Part shown: positions 1 through 8,850 of the stretch, one piece after another
Layout: every line of letters starts with the position of its first letter
How positions within the stretch are numbered: position 1 is the first letter of the stretch
Assembly (NCBI RefSeq): GCF_001553565.1
Contig: NZ_CP014228.1
Coordinates: 434,001 to 498,000, forward strand
Reading direction: 5' to 3'
Source of the DNA: Actinomyces radicidentis
GTDB lineage: Bacteria; Actinomycetota; Actinomycetes; Actinomycetales; Actinomycetaceae
DNA length: 64,000 nucleotides
Program-made: the position numbers and the translations under genes
The notes under the pieces: model-generated
Database searches by the model: none
Told to the model about the DNA's origin: nothing
The model's input: only the letters and a program-made list of their open reading frames with translations

Positions 1-108
1 CCCTTCGCGGGGGTCGGCTGCTCACTCACGCCCGACAGGGTAGCGCAGGTCACAGGGGATGTCCCGTCCGGTCGGAAGGTGCTGCTCAGGGCGCTGTCCG
101 AGGGGCTC

Positions 109-1014
109 TCAGGCGGTGCGCAGGGCGGTCACGTCGCCCGCGGTGACGGCGGCGCGGCCGCGCTCGGTCTCCAGGACGAGGCCCGGCTCGAGGTCGACGG
201 CGCGGCCCGTGACGAGTCCGGAGGGCGTGTCCGCGCGGACCTCCTGGCCCAGCGTGAGGCAGGCGGTGCGCAGCCGTCGCCCGAGGTCTCCGTCCGCGGC
301 GTCGGGATCGCCGCCGACGGCCTCCCACTCGCCGATGACGGCGGCGAGGCGGTCGCCGAGGTCGTCGAGGACCGCCTCCGGTGTCGTGCGGACGCCGAGT
401 CTCGCGAGGGAGGCGGCCCAGGGGACGGGGAGCTCCTCCGCTCGCTGGGCGACGTTGACGCCGATGCCGAGGACGACGGCGGGGGCCTCCTCCCGGGAGG
501 CGGGGACGGCGCCGGGCTCCGGAGCCGCGGCGGGGGGCACGAGCTCGGCGAGCACGCCGACGAGCTTGCGGCTCCTCCCCCAGCCCTGGATCGCCGGTAC
601 GCCGTCGCCCGGCGCCGCGGCGGACCCGACGCGCCCGTCGGCGGGCACGGCGACGACGTCGTTGGGCCACTTGGTCCGGGCCAGCCACGGGGAGCCGGCC
701 TCGCGCAGGAGGCCCTCGACGGCGTCGCGGGCGGCGAGGCCGCCGAGCAGCGGGAGCCAGGCGAGGCGCTCGACGGGGACGAGGGGCCGCAGCACGACGG
801 AGACCGTGAGGGCCCCGGTGGCCGGGGTCTCCCAGCGGTGGTCGGAGCGGCCGCGGCCCGCCGTCTGGGTGCGGGCGCGCAGGGCGGAGAGGTGGGGCCA
901 TGCCACGGCGGAGGCGGGGTCGAGGGAGCCGCCGGGGCCGGTGAGGGCGGCGCGCAGGTCCGAGCTGGTCGATCCGGTGCGCTCGACGGTGCGCACGAGC
1001 AGGGCCTCGGTCAT
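109..1014 (-). CDS. birA: Biotin--[acetyl-CoA-carboxylase] ligase
   Basis: This 301-residue protein attaches biotin to the carrier lysine of biotin-dependent carboxylases through biotinyl-AMP. The sequence shows the class signatures GRGRSDHRW at about residues 53-61, KWPNDV at 115-120 and a KLVGVL segment in the catalytic core. It begins directly with the catalytic domain, so there is no N-terminal DNA-binding domain of the E. coli repressor type; it is a ligase only. A Pro/Ala/Glu-rich loop near residues 160-190 is longer than usual. The ATG start lies 129 bases from the divergent maf gene. The carboxylase it presumably biotinylates starts 0.8 kb away on the other strand. Confidence 0.93.
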   Translation of the reverse strand: MTEALLVRTVERTGSTSSDLRAALTGPGGSLDPASAVAWPHLSALRARTQTAGRGRSDHRWETPATGALTVSVVLRPLVPVERLAWLPLLGGLAARDAVEGLLREAGSPWLARTKWPNDVVAVPADGRVGSAAAPGDGVPAIQGWGRSRKLVGVLAELVPPAAAPEPGAVPASREEAPAVVLGIGVNVAQRAEELPVPWAASLARLGVRTTPEAVLDDLGDRLAAVIGEWEAVGGDPDAADGDLGRRLRTACLTLGQEVRADTPSGLVTGRAVDLEPGLVLETERGRAAVTAGDVTALRTA

Positions 1015-1142
1015 GCCGTGAGCGTAGCCGGGGCCCGGGCGGTCGGGAGGGGCCGGGCGGCGACGCGGAGCGGACTCGTGTCACGGGCCGCGCGGTTCGC
1101 CGGAGCCGGGGCGCCCCGTGGTGGTCTCACTAGGCTGGGGCC

Positions 1143-1829
1143 GTGCTCCTCCTCGCGTCGAAGTCCCCCGGTCGTCTCTCAACGCTGCGCGCCGCAGGCG
1201 TCGAGCCCCTCGTGCGCGTCTCCGAGGTCGACGAGCCCGCCGTCCTGGCGGACCTCGCCCACGAGCGCGCCGCCGCCGGGTCGCCGGCTCCCACGCCCGC
1301 CGAGCAGGTCCAGGCCCTCGCACGCGCGAAGGCCCTCGCCGTCGTGGGCTCCCTCTGCGCCGAGGAGCGCGCCCTGCCGGGGCTCGTCGTCGTCGGCTGC
1401 GACTCGATGCTGGAGATCGACGGGGAGGTCGTCGGCAAGCCGCGCACGCCCGAGCGCGTCGTCGAGCGCTGGCGCGCCATGCGCGGGCACCGCGGCGCCC
1501 TGCACACCGGCCACTTCCTCGTGCGCGCCTCGGACGGCACCACCGCGGAGGGCGTCTCCACCGCGCTCATCGGCTTCGCCGACGTCAGCGACGCCGAGAT
1601 CGAGGCCTACGCCGCCACCGAGGAGCCCCTGTGGTGCGCCGGGGCCTTCACGATCGACGGCCTGGGCGGCGCCTTCATCGAGTCGATCGAGGGGGACCCG
1701 CACGGCGTCGTCGGCATCTCCCTGCCCCTCCTGCGCCGTCTCCTCGCCGGGCTCGGCGTCACGTGGACGGATCTGTGGGGGCGCCCGGGTGGAGCGGCTG
1801 GGTCCACCGGTGCGGGGTCGGGCGCGTGA
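1143..1829 (+). CDS. maf: Maf-like nucleoside triphosphate pyrophosphatase
   Basis: The 228-residue product carries the Maf N-terminal signature LASKSPGRLSTLRAAG at residues 4-19 and the GCDSMLEIDGEVVGKP segment, where the catalytic acidic residue and substrate-binding lysine lie. Maf proteins hydrolyse non-canonical or modified nucleoside triphosphates to monophosphates, a house-cleaning role. The start is GTG. Its TGA overlaps the GTG of the downstream carboxylase (GTGA), so the two are probably co-transcribed and translationally coupled. Many actinobacteria keep maf beside acyl-CoA carboxylase genes, which supports the assignment. The C-terminal 15 residues are Gly/Ser/Thr-rich and probably disordered. 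Confidence 0.92.
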   Translation: MLLLASKSPGRLSTLRAAGVEPLVRVSEVDEPAVLADLAHERAAAGSPAPTPAEQVQALARAKALAVVGSLCAEERALPGLVVVGCDSMLEIDGEVVGKPRTPERVVERWRAMRGHRGALHTGHFLVRASDGTTAEGVSTALIGFADVSDAEIEAYAATEEPLWCAGAFTIDGLGGAFIESIEGDPHGVVGISLPLLRRLLAGLGVTWTDLWGRPGGAAGSTGAGSGA

Positions 1830-4800
1830 GGCGGCTGCTCGTCGCCGCCCGCGGGCTCACCGCGCTGCGCGTGGCCCGCACAGCCCGGCGCCTGGGCTGG
1901 TCGCCGGTCGGCGTCGTCACCGCCGCCGACCGCGACGCCGTGTGGACGCGGGCGCTCGACGACGCCGCCGAGGTCACCGCCTACGACGACGTCGACGCCC
2001 TCCTCGCCGCGGCCCGCTCACTCGGGGCCTCCGGCCTGCACCCCGGGGTGGGCTTCGCCGCCGAGGAGGCGGACCTGGCCCGGGGCGCCCTCGCGGCCGC
2101 CCTGGCCTGGGCGGGGCCCTCGCCCGAGGCCCTCGCGCTGCTCTCGGACAAGGCGCGCCTCGCGGAGCTGCTCGCCGGCCTCGACGTCGACGCGCCGCTC
2201 ACCTCCGAGGTCCTCGACGGCGTCCCCGCGCTCGAGCGCTTCCGCGAGCGGGTGGACGGCGCCGTCGTCCTCAAGGCGGCGCACGGCGGCGGCGGACGGG
2301 GCCTCACCCGGCTGCTCCCCGGCGCCGACGCCGAGGCCGCCTGGACGGCGGCGCTCGGGCTCGGCCCGCTCATCGCCCAGGCGGAGGCGCCTCGCGCCCG
2401 GCACCTCGAGGTCCAGGCCCTCGCCGACGGCGAGCGCGTCCTCACGCTCGGCACCCGCGAGTGCTCCGTCCAGCGCCGATCCCAGAAGCTCGTGGAGGAG
2501 GCCCCCGCCGTCGGTGTGGGCCTCGGAGCGGTCGGAGCGATGGAGGAGGCGACACGGCGCGTGCTCTCCGAGGTCGGCTACCGCGGGGCCGCGACCTGCG
2601 AGTTCCTCCTGCCCGCGGACGGCGTCCCCCTGCTGCTCGAGGTCAACGCTCGGCTGCAGGTCGAGCACGCCGTCACCGAGGAGGTGACCGGCGTCGACCT
2701 CGTCGCGGCCCAGCTCCTCCTGGCCGAGGGACGGGACGTCGAGGAAGCGCTGCGCGTGGCCGGTCCGGGCGCCCGGCTCGAGGGCAACCGGGTCCTCACC
2801 GGCGGTCACGCCGTCGAGGCCCGCGTCTACGCCGAGGACCCGGTCACGCTGCTGCCGCAGGACGGCGACCTGCTCGGCGTCGAGGTCCCGGTCTCCCTGG
2901 GCCGCGAGCGCGCGGCCGTGGTGGCCGGCTCCCCGGTCGGGGCGCCGCGGCTGCGGGTCGAGCGCGGCCTCTTCCCGGGCGACGCGCTGCGCCCGGAGTA
3001 CTCCGAGCCGGTCGCGCTCGTGACCGGCGTCGGCGCCGACCGGGACGAGGCACTGGCCGCCCTCGACGAGGCGCTCGGCCAGGTGGCGGTCCGCGGTCCG
3101 CGCACCCTCGTCCCGCTCCTGCGCCGCGTCCTGCACCAGCCGGCTCTCCTCGACCCGCGGGGGCTCTGGACCCGGTGGCTCGAGGACGGGCTCCTCCGTG
3201 GCGCCGTCCTCGAGACCCGGGACGATGGCCAGGGGCCCGCCGAGGCGTCGTCGCCGGCCGGTCCCCAGGAGATGCGGGCGCCCATGGCGGCCACGCTCCT
3301 CTCCCTGCACCCCGCCGGACCGGTCCGCGCGGGCGAGCAGCTCGCGGTCCTCGAGGCGATGAAGATGCGACTGCCCCTGCGGGCCGAGGGCGACGGCGTC
3401 CTCGTCCCCGAGGTCGGCGGTTCCCCGCGCCCCGTGCGCGCGGGGGAGCTCCTCGGCCGCGTCCTGCCCGGTGGAGCCGATCCTGAGGACGTCGGCGCAC
3501 CGACCAGCCCCTCGGGCGTCCGCGACCCGCGCTCCGCCGCCGGGCCGTCGCCGGCGTCTCCGCGTCACCGCAGCGCCCGCGAGCGCGTCGAGGAGCTCGT
3601 CGACGACGGCTCGCTGCGGGACCTCCTCGACGAGGACGCCGTCCTCACCGCGCGCGCCCGGCTCAACGGCCGCGAGGTCGCCGTGTGGGCGCAGGACCCG
3701 ACGGTCCGGGGCGGCACGATGGGTCTGGCCGGGTCGCGCCGCGTCGCCGCCCTCATCGACGCCGCCGCCGACGACGTCGTCCCCGTGCTCTCCCTGCTCG
3801 ACGGCGGTGGCGCGCGCGTCCAGGAGGGGGTCGACGCCCTGGCCGGAGCCGGGCTCGTCCTGGCGGCCGAGACGCGGGCCCGCGGCCGCACCATGCAGCT
3901 GGGGCTCGTCCTCGGCGCCGCGGCCGGCGGGGCGGCCTACGCGCCGGCGCTCACGGACGTCCTCGTCATGGTCGAGGGAGCCGCGCGCGTCCTGCTCACG
4001 GGGCCCGCCGTCGTCGCCTCGGTGACCGGGGAGCGGGTCGACGCCGAGTCCCTCGGGGGCGCGGCCCTGCACTCCCGCCGCGCCGGCACGACTCACCTCA
4101 CCGTCCCGGACGAGCGCGCCGCGTGGGAGGCTGCCCGACGGGTCCTCGGCTACGCCCCGCTGTCCGCGCCCTCGCTCCTCACCGCACCGGCACCGGGCAG
4201 GGCGCTGCCGATGCGGGTCGGGGGCGCCGGGGCGCTCCCCGTCCCCACGGACTCCGGGACCGGCGCCGTGCTGCCGGATGATCCCTCGCAGCCCTACGAC
4301 GTGCGGGACGTCCTCACGCGTCTCACCGACCGCGGCGAGCTCCTGGAGCTGCGTTCCGACTGGGCCGCCTCCGCCGTGACGGGGCTGGCCCGGGTGGGCG
4401 GCGTGCCGGTCGGCGTCGTGGCGACGCAGCCGGCGGTCCTCGCGGGCGCGCTCACGGCTCAGGCCGCGCAGAAGGTCGAGGAGCACCTCGCCCTGTGCGA
4501 GCGCCTCGGCCTGCCGGTCCTCACGCTCGTCGACACCCCCGGCTTCCTGCCGGGGACGGAGTCCGAGGCCTCCGGCGTCGTCCGGCACGGCGCTCGGCTC
4601 GTCGCGGCCTACGCGGCAGCGGGCGCTCGGGCGCGTCTCGTCACGCTCCTCACGCGCCGGGCCTACGGCGGCGCCTACGTCGCCCTGGGCTCGACGGCGC
4701 TCGCGGGAGCGCTCTCACTCGCGTGGCCGACCGCGCGGATCGGGGTCATGGACGCGGGCTCCGCCGTCGACCTCATCCACCGTCGCGAGCTCGCCGCGGC

Positions 4801-5533
4801 CCGTTCCGAGCAGAGCGAGGACGCGGTGGTGGAGCTGCGCTCCCGGCTCGTCGCCGAGCAGGAGCGTTCCGAGGCCCCGGGGACCGCGCTCGAGCACGGC
4901 TGGGTCTCCGAGGTCGTCGCGCCCGCCACCACGCGCGCACGCCTCGCCCGGGCCTTCTCCGCACCCGGTCCGGGCGCCCCGCTGCTTCGCCCTGTCGGGG
5001 GTGTGCGCCACCCGGGTGACGGCTGGGTCGAGTGCGGCTGCGGACGGCGGCACTGGGGGCTCAACGGGGCCGCCGGGCTGCTCGTGTGGCGGCGCCGCGA
5101 CGAGGGGATCGAGGTCCTCCTGCAGCTGCGCTCGGGCTGGACGCACCAGGGCGGTACGTGGGGCGTGCCCGGGGGCGCCGTCGCCGACGGCGAGGACTCC
5201 GCGACGGCCGCGCTGCGCGAGCTCGAGGAGGAGACGGGGCTGCCGGCGCGCGTGCTGCGCCTGGGCGCGCCGCACGTCCAGCAGCACCCGGACTGGTCCT
5301 ACACGACCTGGACGGCCGGGGCGCCCTCGGACGGGACCTGGGACGCGCTGCTGCCGGTCGACGGCGAGTCCGCCGCCCTCGCCTGGACGCCGCTCACGGC
5401 CACGCCGTCGGGCACGTGGGCTCCGCCGGTGCCCTCGGGCGCGGACGGCGGCCCGCTCCTGCCCGCCCTCGCGGCCGTGTGGGACGAGCTGGCCGTCCTG
5501 CTCCCCCAACCGGCAGAGGTGCTCACGGACTGA
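1826..5533 (+). CDS. Single-chain biotin-dependent acyl-CoA carboxylase with C-terminal NUDIX domain
   Basis: This 1,235-residue chain runs from a GTG overlapping the maf stop. Residues 1-430 form an ATP-grasp biotin carboxylase with the glycine-rich loop HGGGGRG near 154 and the EVNARLQVEH active-site segment. Near 512 is the biotinyl-lysine motif EAMKM. Residues 580-1055 contain both carboxyltransferase halves, with glycine-rich acyl-CoA-binding stretches such as TPGFLPGTESE. Residues about 1060-1235 are a complete NUDIX hydrolase with a full box (GX5EX7REUXEEXGU) near 1115 and an N-terminal CGCGRRHWG element usual in free-standing actinobacterial NUDIX proteins. The carboxylase should make malonyl- or methylmalonyl-CoA for lipid synthesis. 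The acyl substrate cannot be read from sequence. No stop separates carboxyltransferase and NUDIX. A GTG at 5003 could be an internal start but has no well-spaced ribosome site. Confidence 0.88.
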   Translation: MRRLLVAARGLTALRVARTARRLGWSPVGVVTAADRDAVWTRALDDAAEVTAYDDVDALLAAARSLGASGLHPGVGFAAEEADLARGALAAALAWAGPSPEALALLSDKARLAELLAGLDVDAPLTSEVLDGVPALERFRERVDGAVVLKAAHGGGGRGLTRLLPGADAEAAWTAALGLGPLIAQAEAPRARHLEVQALADGERVLTLGTRECSVQRRSQKLVEEAPAVGVGLGAVGAMEEATRRVLSEVGYRGAATCEFLLPADGVPLLLEVNARLQVEHAVTEEVTGVDLVAAQLLLAEGRDVEEALRVAGPGARLEGNRVLTGGHAVEARVYAEDPVTLLPQDGDLLGVEVPVSLGRERAAVVAGSPVGAPRLRVERGLFPGDALRPEYSEPVALVTGVGADRDEALAALDEALGQVAVRGPRTLVPLLRRVLHQPALLDPRGLWTRWLEDGLLRGAVLETRDDGQGPAEASSPAGPQEMRAPMAATLLSLHPAGPVRAGEQLAVLEAMKMRLPLRAEGDGVLVPEVGGSPRPVRAGELLGRVLPGGADPEDVGAPTSPSGVRDPRSAAGPSPASPRHRSARERVEELVDDGSLRDLLDEDAVLTARARLNGREVAVWAQDPTVRGGTMGLAGSRRVAALIDAAADDVVPVLSLLDGGGARVQEGVDALAGAGLVLAAETRARGRTMQLGLVLGAAAGGAAYAPALTDVLVMVEGAARVLLTGPAVVASVTGERVDAESLGGAALHSRRAGTTHLTVPDERAAWEAARRVLGYAPLSAPSLLTAPAPGRALPMRVGGAGALPVPTDSGTGAVLPDDPSQPYDVRDVLTRLTDRGELLELRSDWAASAVTGLARVGGVPVGVVATQPAVLAGALTAQAAQKVEEHLALCERLGLPVLTLVDTPGFLPGTESEASGVVRHGARLVAAYAAAGARARLVTLLTRRAYGGAYVALGSTALAGALSLAWPTARIGVMDAGSAVDLIHRRELAAARSEQSEDAVVELRSRLVAEQERSEAPGTALEHGWVSEVVAPATTRARLARAFSAPGPGAPLLRPVGGVRHPGDGWVECGCGRRHWGLNGAAGLLVWRRRDEGIEVLLQLRSGWTHQGGTWGVPGGAVADGEDSATAALRELEEETGLPARVLRLGAPHVQQHPDWSYTTWTAGAPSDGTWDALLPVDGESAALAWTPLTATPSGTWAPPVPSGADGGPLLPALAAVWDELAVLLPQPAEVLTD

Positions 5534-5578
5534 TCGGGCCCGCGGGGCCCGCCTCGCGCGGCGCCCCGTGCCCGGGAA

Positions 5579-5622
5579 CGACGACGTCGGCCCGCCCCAT
5601 GTGGGGCGGGCCGACGTCGTCG
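5579..5622. terminator. Bidirectional hairpin terminator
   Basis: Two perfectly complementary 20-base arms (5579-5598 and 5603-5622) enclose the loop ATGT, between the convergent carboxylase and MarR genes. There is no U-tract, as is common in high-GC actinobacteria. Confidence 0.85.
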
Positions 5623-5635
5623 GGTCGGGCCCGGC

Positions 5636-6382
5636 TCAGATCTCGACGTCGCCGGGCTCGACGAGGGAGTGGAGGAGGACCGTGAGCTCGCTGAGCTGCT
5701 CGCGGTCGAGGTGGTCGATGACGTGGCGGCGCACGCCGTCGAGGTGGATGGGGGCGGCGGTCCGCAGGAAGTCCTCGCCCTCGGCGGTGAGGTGGCAGTT
5801 GACGCCGCGCTTGTCCATCGTGCAGGCGGTGCGCTCGACGTACCCGGCCTTCTCGAGGCGCCCCACGGTGTGGGTGAGGCGCGAGCGGGAGTGCGAGACG
5901 TTCTCGGCGAGCGCGGACATCCGCAGCGTGTGCTCCTCGGCCTCGGAGAGGCGGACGAGGATCTCGTACTCGTGCATGGAGATGCCGGCACCGGCCTCGA
6001 GCTCGTGGTTGAGCTTGGCGGTGACGGCGGTCGAGGCGGTGAGGAAGGCGCGCCAGGCGTTCATCTCGGTGGCGTCGAGGTAGCGGGCCTGGGCGGGGGC
6101 GCCGCAGGACGAGGCAGCGGAGGACTGGGCGCAGGCGGTCTCGGACGCCGACGCGGACTGGCCGCAGGAGGTGGCGGGCTGCTCCGCGGCTGCGGCGCTC
6201 TGGCCGCAGGAGGTGGCGGGCGCCGGGGCCTGTCCGCAGGAGGTGCTCGCGGGCGCGGCGGCCGCCTGGCCGCACGAACTCGGGGCCTCGGCGGCCTGCT
6301 GGCCGCAGCTCGTCGCCGGGGCGGCGCTCTGTCCGCACGCGGCCGCGGGGGCCGCGGTCTCCGTCTGCTCGATGGTGCTCAT
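5636..6382 (-). CDS. MarR-family regulator with Cys-Gly-Gln repeat tail
   Basis: The 248-residue protein has a two-part build. Residues 1-100 are Ala/Ser/Pro/Gln-rich and contain eight cysteines (16, 26, 37, 49, 59, 73, 84, 93) spaced 9-14 residues apart, six of them in Cys-Gly-Gln. Residues 101-248 are a standard MarR winged helix, including the SHSRSRLTHTVGRLEKAGYV recognition region and the DKRG wing followed by another Cys. The ATG at 6382 is chosen because GGAGAGG sits five bases upstream; a frame extension of 45 residues beyond it looks untranslated. MarR proteins are usually repressors whose ligand or redox state releases DNA. The repeated Cys motif suggests thiol or metal sensing, but that is inference. 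No target gene is obvious. Confidence 0.85.
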   Translation of the reverse strand: MSTIEQTETAAPAAACGQSAAPATSCGQQAAEAPSSCGQAAAAPASTSCGQAPAPATSCGQSAAAAEQPATSCGQSASASETACAQSSAASSCGAPAQARYLDATEMNAWRAFLTASTAVTAKLNHELEAGAGISMHEYEILVRLSEAEEHTLRMSALAENVSHSRSRLTHTVGRLEKAGYVERTACTMDKRGVNCHLTAEGEDFLRTAAPIHLDGVRRHVIDHLDREQLSELTVLLHSLVEPGDVEI

Positions 6383-6538
6383 CGACCTCTCCGTCCGTTC
6401 CTCGTGCCCGCGCGGGAGGCCGCGCGGGGCCTCCTCGCCGGGTCGTTCACGATTGAACAACCTCCGGTGCACCTGTATATCACCGCGTGTGCGGCGCGGT
6501 CTCGTGGGTCCGGTCACCCCTCCGACGACGTCAGGGGC

Positions 6539-7339
6539 TCAGTCGCAGCGCAGGAGCGTGCGCGCGCCGGCTCGCACGGCGCCCGTCACCGGGTCGACGG
6601 CGAGCGCGCAGCCGGACCTCGGCACCGTGCAGGGTACGAGGAACCGCAGGTCGACCGGTCCGTCCCCGCGCGGCACGACGGCGAGGCTGAGCGTGGCGAG
6701 AAGGAGGCCGTGGGCGACGACCTCGTCCGCCCCGACGGGCAGGCCCGCGGCGCGAGCGGCGCCCGGTCGCAGGTGGAGGGCGTTGCGGTCGCCCGTCGCC
6801 TCGGCCCAGGCCGTGACCCGGTCGGGCGTGAGGCGCACCGTGACCGCGGCGGGAACGGGCGAGGGCGCCGCAGGGAGGTCGGAGGGCGCGCGGACCGCCT
6901 GGCGACCGGTCTCGAGCGGGTCCGCGGCTCCGGGGGCCGCGTCCAGGGGCGCGCCCGTCGTCGGCTCCACCGGCGTCGAGGCGGCGCTGCGCCGGGCGAG
7001 CTCGTGGATGACGAGGATGCCGTCGACCTCCGCCTCGGCGCGTGCGATCCACCAGCCGGCGCGCTCGGCGGAGCGCAGCGACCGGAGTGACACCCCGCGC
7101 CCCCGTGGTTCCGCGACCGCGTCCGCTCCGCCGGCGTCGCGGGCAGCGGGTCGGATCCGGCAGCGGCGGTGGACGAGGCCGTCCCAGGGGGCGTTGAGCG
7201 CTCCGTCGGCGAGGAGGCCGAGCGCCTCGACGGCGGGGGCGATCGCGGCGGCGGCGACCGCCGCGTGGTCCTGCGCCCCGTCGTCGGTCCCAGCCCGGTC
7301 GCGCGGCTCTCCGAGGAGGTCGCGCAGCACGCGCGTCAT
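6539..7339 (-). CDS. MaoC-fold (hotdog) dehydratase-like protein
   Basis: The 266-residue protein has a C-terminal hotdog domain with the hydratase signature ATGDRNALHLRPGAARAAG followed by VVAHGLLLATLSLA, typical of (R)-hydratase/MaoC proteins acting on acyl-thioesters. The N-terminal half resembles a degenerate second hotdog, joined by a Pro/Ala-rich linker near residues 125-170. I chose the ATG at 7339 because GGAGG lies six bases upstream. A 21-residue upstream extension would cross the hairpin terminator behind rpmG. Mycobacteria place the hadABC fatty-acid dehydratase genes behind rpmG, so position supports a lipid-related role. Substrate and activity are not evident. Confidence 0.75.
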   Translation of the reverse strand: MTRVLRDLLGEPRDRAGTDDGAQDHAAVAAAAIAPAVEALGLLADGALNAPWDGLVHRRCRIRPAARDAGGADAVAEPRGRGVSLRSLRSAERAGWWIARAEAEVDGILVIHELARRSAASTPVEPTTGAPLDAAPGAADPLETGRQAVRAPSDLPAAPSPVPAAVTVRLTPDRVTAWAEATGDRNALHLRPGAARAAGLPVGADEVVAHGLLLATLSLAVVPRGDGPVDLRFLVPCTVPRSGCALAVDPVTGAVRAGARTLLRCD

Positions 7340-7360
7340 CGCCGTCCTCCGGGCACGACG

Positions 7361-7391
7361 AAGCCCCGCCGACTCGGGGTCGACGGGGCTT
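7361..7391 (-). terminator. Hairpin terminator behind rpmG
   Basis: Arms AAGCCCCG (7361-7368) and CGGGGCTT (7384-7391) pair, and the stem continues inward for five more pairs with one wobble. It separates rpmG from the MaoC gene and supports the shorter MaoC start. Confidence 0.7.
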
Positions 7392-7436
7392 GCGGTGCTC
7401 ACGCCGAAATGCTACCGGCTGCGAGGAGAACCGGCC

Positions 7437-7604
7437 TCAGCGGGTCTCGCGGTGCTCGGTGTGCTTGCCGCAGCGCGAGCAGAACTTGCTGACCGCGAGC
7501 CGGTCCGGCGTGTTCCGACGGTTCTTCTTGGTGATATAGTTGCGCTCCTTGCACTCCGAGCAAGCCAAAGTGATCTTGGGGCGAACGTCGCTGGCCTTAG
7601 CCAC
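7437..7604 (-). CDS. rpmG: 50S ribosomal protein L33
   Basis: This 55-residue protein starts at GTG 7604 ([20 protein letters not shown]) and ends HTEHRETR. It is the zinc-binding form of L33: two Cys pairs, CSEC and CSRC, build the ribbon that the zinc-free paralogue lacks. L33 sits near the E-site of the large ribosomal subunit. It lies downstream of tRNA-Thr and tRNA-Met on the same strand, the usual actinobacterial order. Confidence 0.95.
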   Translation of the reverse strand: MAKASDVRPKITLACSECKERNYITKKNRRNTPDRLAVSKFCSRCGKHTEHRETR

Positions 7605-7665
7605 GGGTCTCTCCTCTGTCTGATCCTCGAGGGGCGCGCGAGGGCTGCCTTGCTCGAATCTTGCG

Positions 7666-7739
7666 TAGCGGGGGAGGGACTCGAACCCTCGACCTCACGA
7701 TTATGAGTCGTGCGCTCTAACCAGCTGAGCTACCTCGCC
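7666..7739 (-). tRNA. tRNA-Met (CAT), elongator
   Basis: The minus strand folds into a 74-base cloverleaf with anticodon loop CTCATAA on a CACGA/TCGTG stem and a GGTTCGAGTCC T-arm. The anticodon stem lacks the three G-C pairs of initiators, so it is an elongator. The CCA end is not encoded. The acceptor stem contains an A5-C68 mismatch. Confidence 0.9.
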
Positions 7740-7752
7740 ATGTCAACACAAT

Positions 7753-7770
7753 GGGGGCCGAATGGCCCCC
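7753..7770 (-). terminator. Hairpin between tRNA-Thr and tRNA-Met
   Basis: GGGGGCC and GGCCCCC pair around GAAT. It may terminate the tRNA-Thr transcript or act as a processing signal. Confidence 0.5.
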
Positions 7771-7780
7771 GCTGCATCCG

Positions 7781-7852
<72 letters not shown>

Positions 7853-7973
7853 AACGAGCGGGATCCTAGGCAGATCCGGATCGCTGTCGCAATCCGGAGC
7901 CGCGTGGACTCGCTCACTGCGGGCCGCTCCCCGAGGGGAACGTCCGGATCATCGGACCGGTATCCGGTGATCG

Positions 7974-8058
7974 TGGTGGCGGGTGAGGGATTCGAACCCC
8001 CGTAGCATTCCGCGGCTGATTTACAGTCAGCTCCCATTGGCCGCTCGGGCAACCCGCC
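7974..8058 (-). tRNA. tRNA-Tyr (GTA)
   Basis: Acceptor GGCGGGT/ACCCGCC, anticodon loop with GTA on a CTGA/TCAG stem and the long variable arm of a class II tRNA identify tRNA-Tyr. Unlike the other two tRNAs here, its CCA end is encoded (7974-7976). Confidence 0.93.
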
Positions 8059-8269
8059 TCGCGCCTGACGTGGAACCCGTGGGCTCACCGCTTGGCGCCG
8101 TGGAAGAATAGCAAGCCGACGGACCGGGGCGCCAATCGCGGGCGTAGGACCCTGCTCACACGCCGCCGGCTCGGCACCACCGTCGCGACGACGGGACGAG
8201 CCCGTCCTCCCGACGGCGCCGCCCACCCCGGCACGCGCCTTCCTCCCCGCACCTCATGAAAAGACGCCC

Positions 8270-8767
8270 ATGGCCTCCGAGTCCTCCTTCGACGTCGTCT
8301 CCGAGCTCGACCGGCAGGAGGTCGACAACGCGGTCAACCAGACCGCCAAGGAGATCTCCCAGCGCTACGACTTCCGCGGCGTCGACGCGGGCGTCGAGCT
8401 CGCCGGTGACGCCATCACCCTCACCGCCAACTCCGCCAAGCGCGTCCTCGCGGTCCTGGACGTCCTGCAGTCCAAGCTCTTCCGTCGCGGGGTCTGCCTC
8501 AAGGCCCTCGACCTGGGCGACAAGGAGCCCAAGCCCCAGGGCAAGGTCTACAAGATGGTCTGCCCGCTCAAGGAGGGCCGCAGCCAGGAGGTCGCCAAGC
8601 AGATCACCAAGGCGATCCGCGACGAGGGCCCCAAGGGCGTCAAGGCCACCATCCAGGGCGACGAGGTGCGCGTATCGTCGAAGTCGCGCGACGACCTCCA
8701 GGCCGTCATCTCCCTGCTCAAGGGCCTCGACGTCGACGCCGCGCTCCAGTTCGTCAACTACCGCTGA
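8270..8767 (+). CDS. yajQ: YajQ-family nucleotide-binding protein
   Basis: The 165-residue product matches YajQ across its length: the N-terminal [20 protein letters not shown], a central [20 protein letters not shown], and the C-terminal [22 protein letters not shown]. YajQ proteins have two RRM-like halves. Some members bind cyclic-di-GMP and affect transcription or virulence, but in actinobacteria the role is unsettled. The gene is a single cistron, divergent from tRNA-Tyr and followed at once by a strong terminator. Confidence 0.93.
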   Translation: MASESSFDVVSELDRQEVDNAVNQTAKEISQRYDFRGVDAGVELAGDAITLTANSAKRVLAVLDVLQSKLFRRGVCLKALDLGDKEPKPQGKVYKMVCPLKEGRSQEVAKQITKAIRDEGPKGVKATIQGDEVRVSSKSRDDLQAVISLLKGLDVDAALQFVNYR

Positions 8768-8775
8768 GTCACGAG

Positions 8776-8816
8776 GACGGGCCCCGTTCACCGCGCTGCG
8801 GCGGCCGGGGCCCGTC
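8776..8816. terminator. Hairpin terminator
   Basis: GACGGGCCCCG (8776-8786) pairs perfectly with CGGGGCCCGTC (8806-8816), between convergent yajQ and htpX. Confidence 0.85.
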
Positions 8817-8850
8817 GTCGTGCCGTGCCCGCGCAGGGGGACGCATCGGC

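Noticed and set aside
5003-5533. A separate NUDIX gene starting at GTG 5003
   Set aside because: No stop precedes it in frame and the G-run before it is too close to act as a ribosome site; kept as a fusion with the alternative stated.
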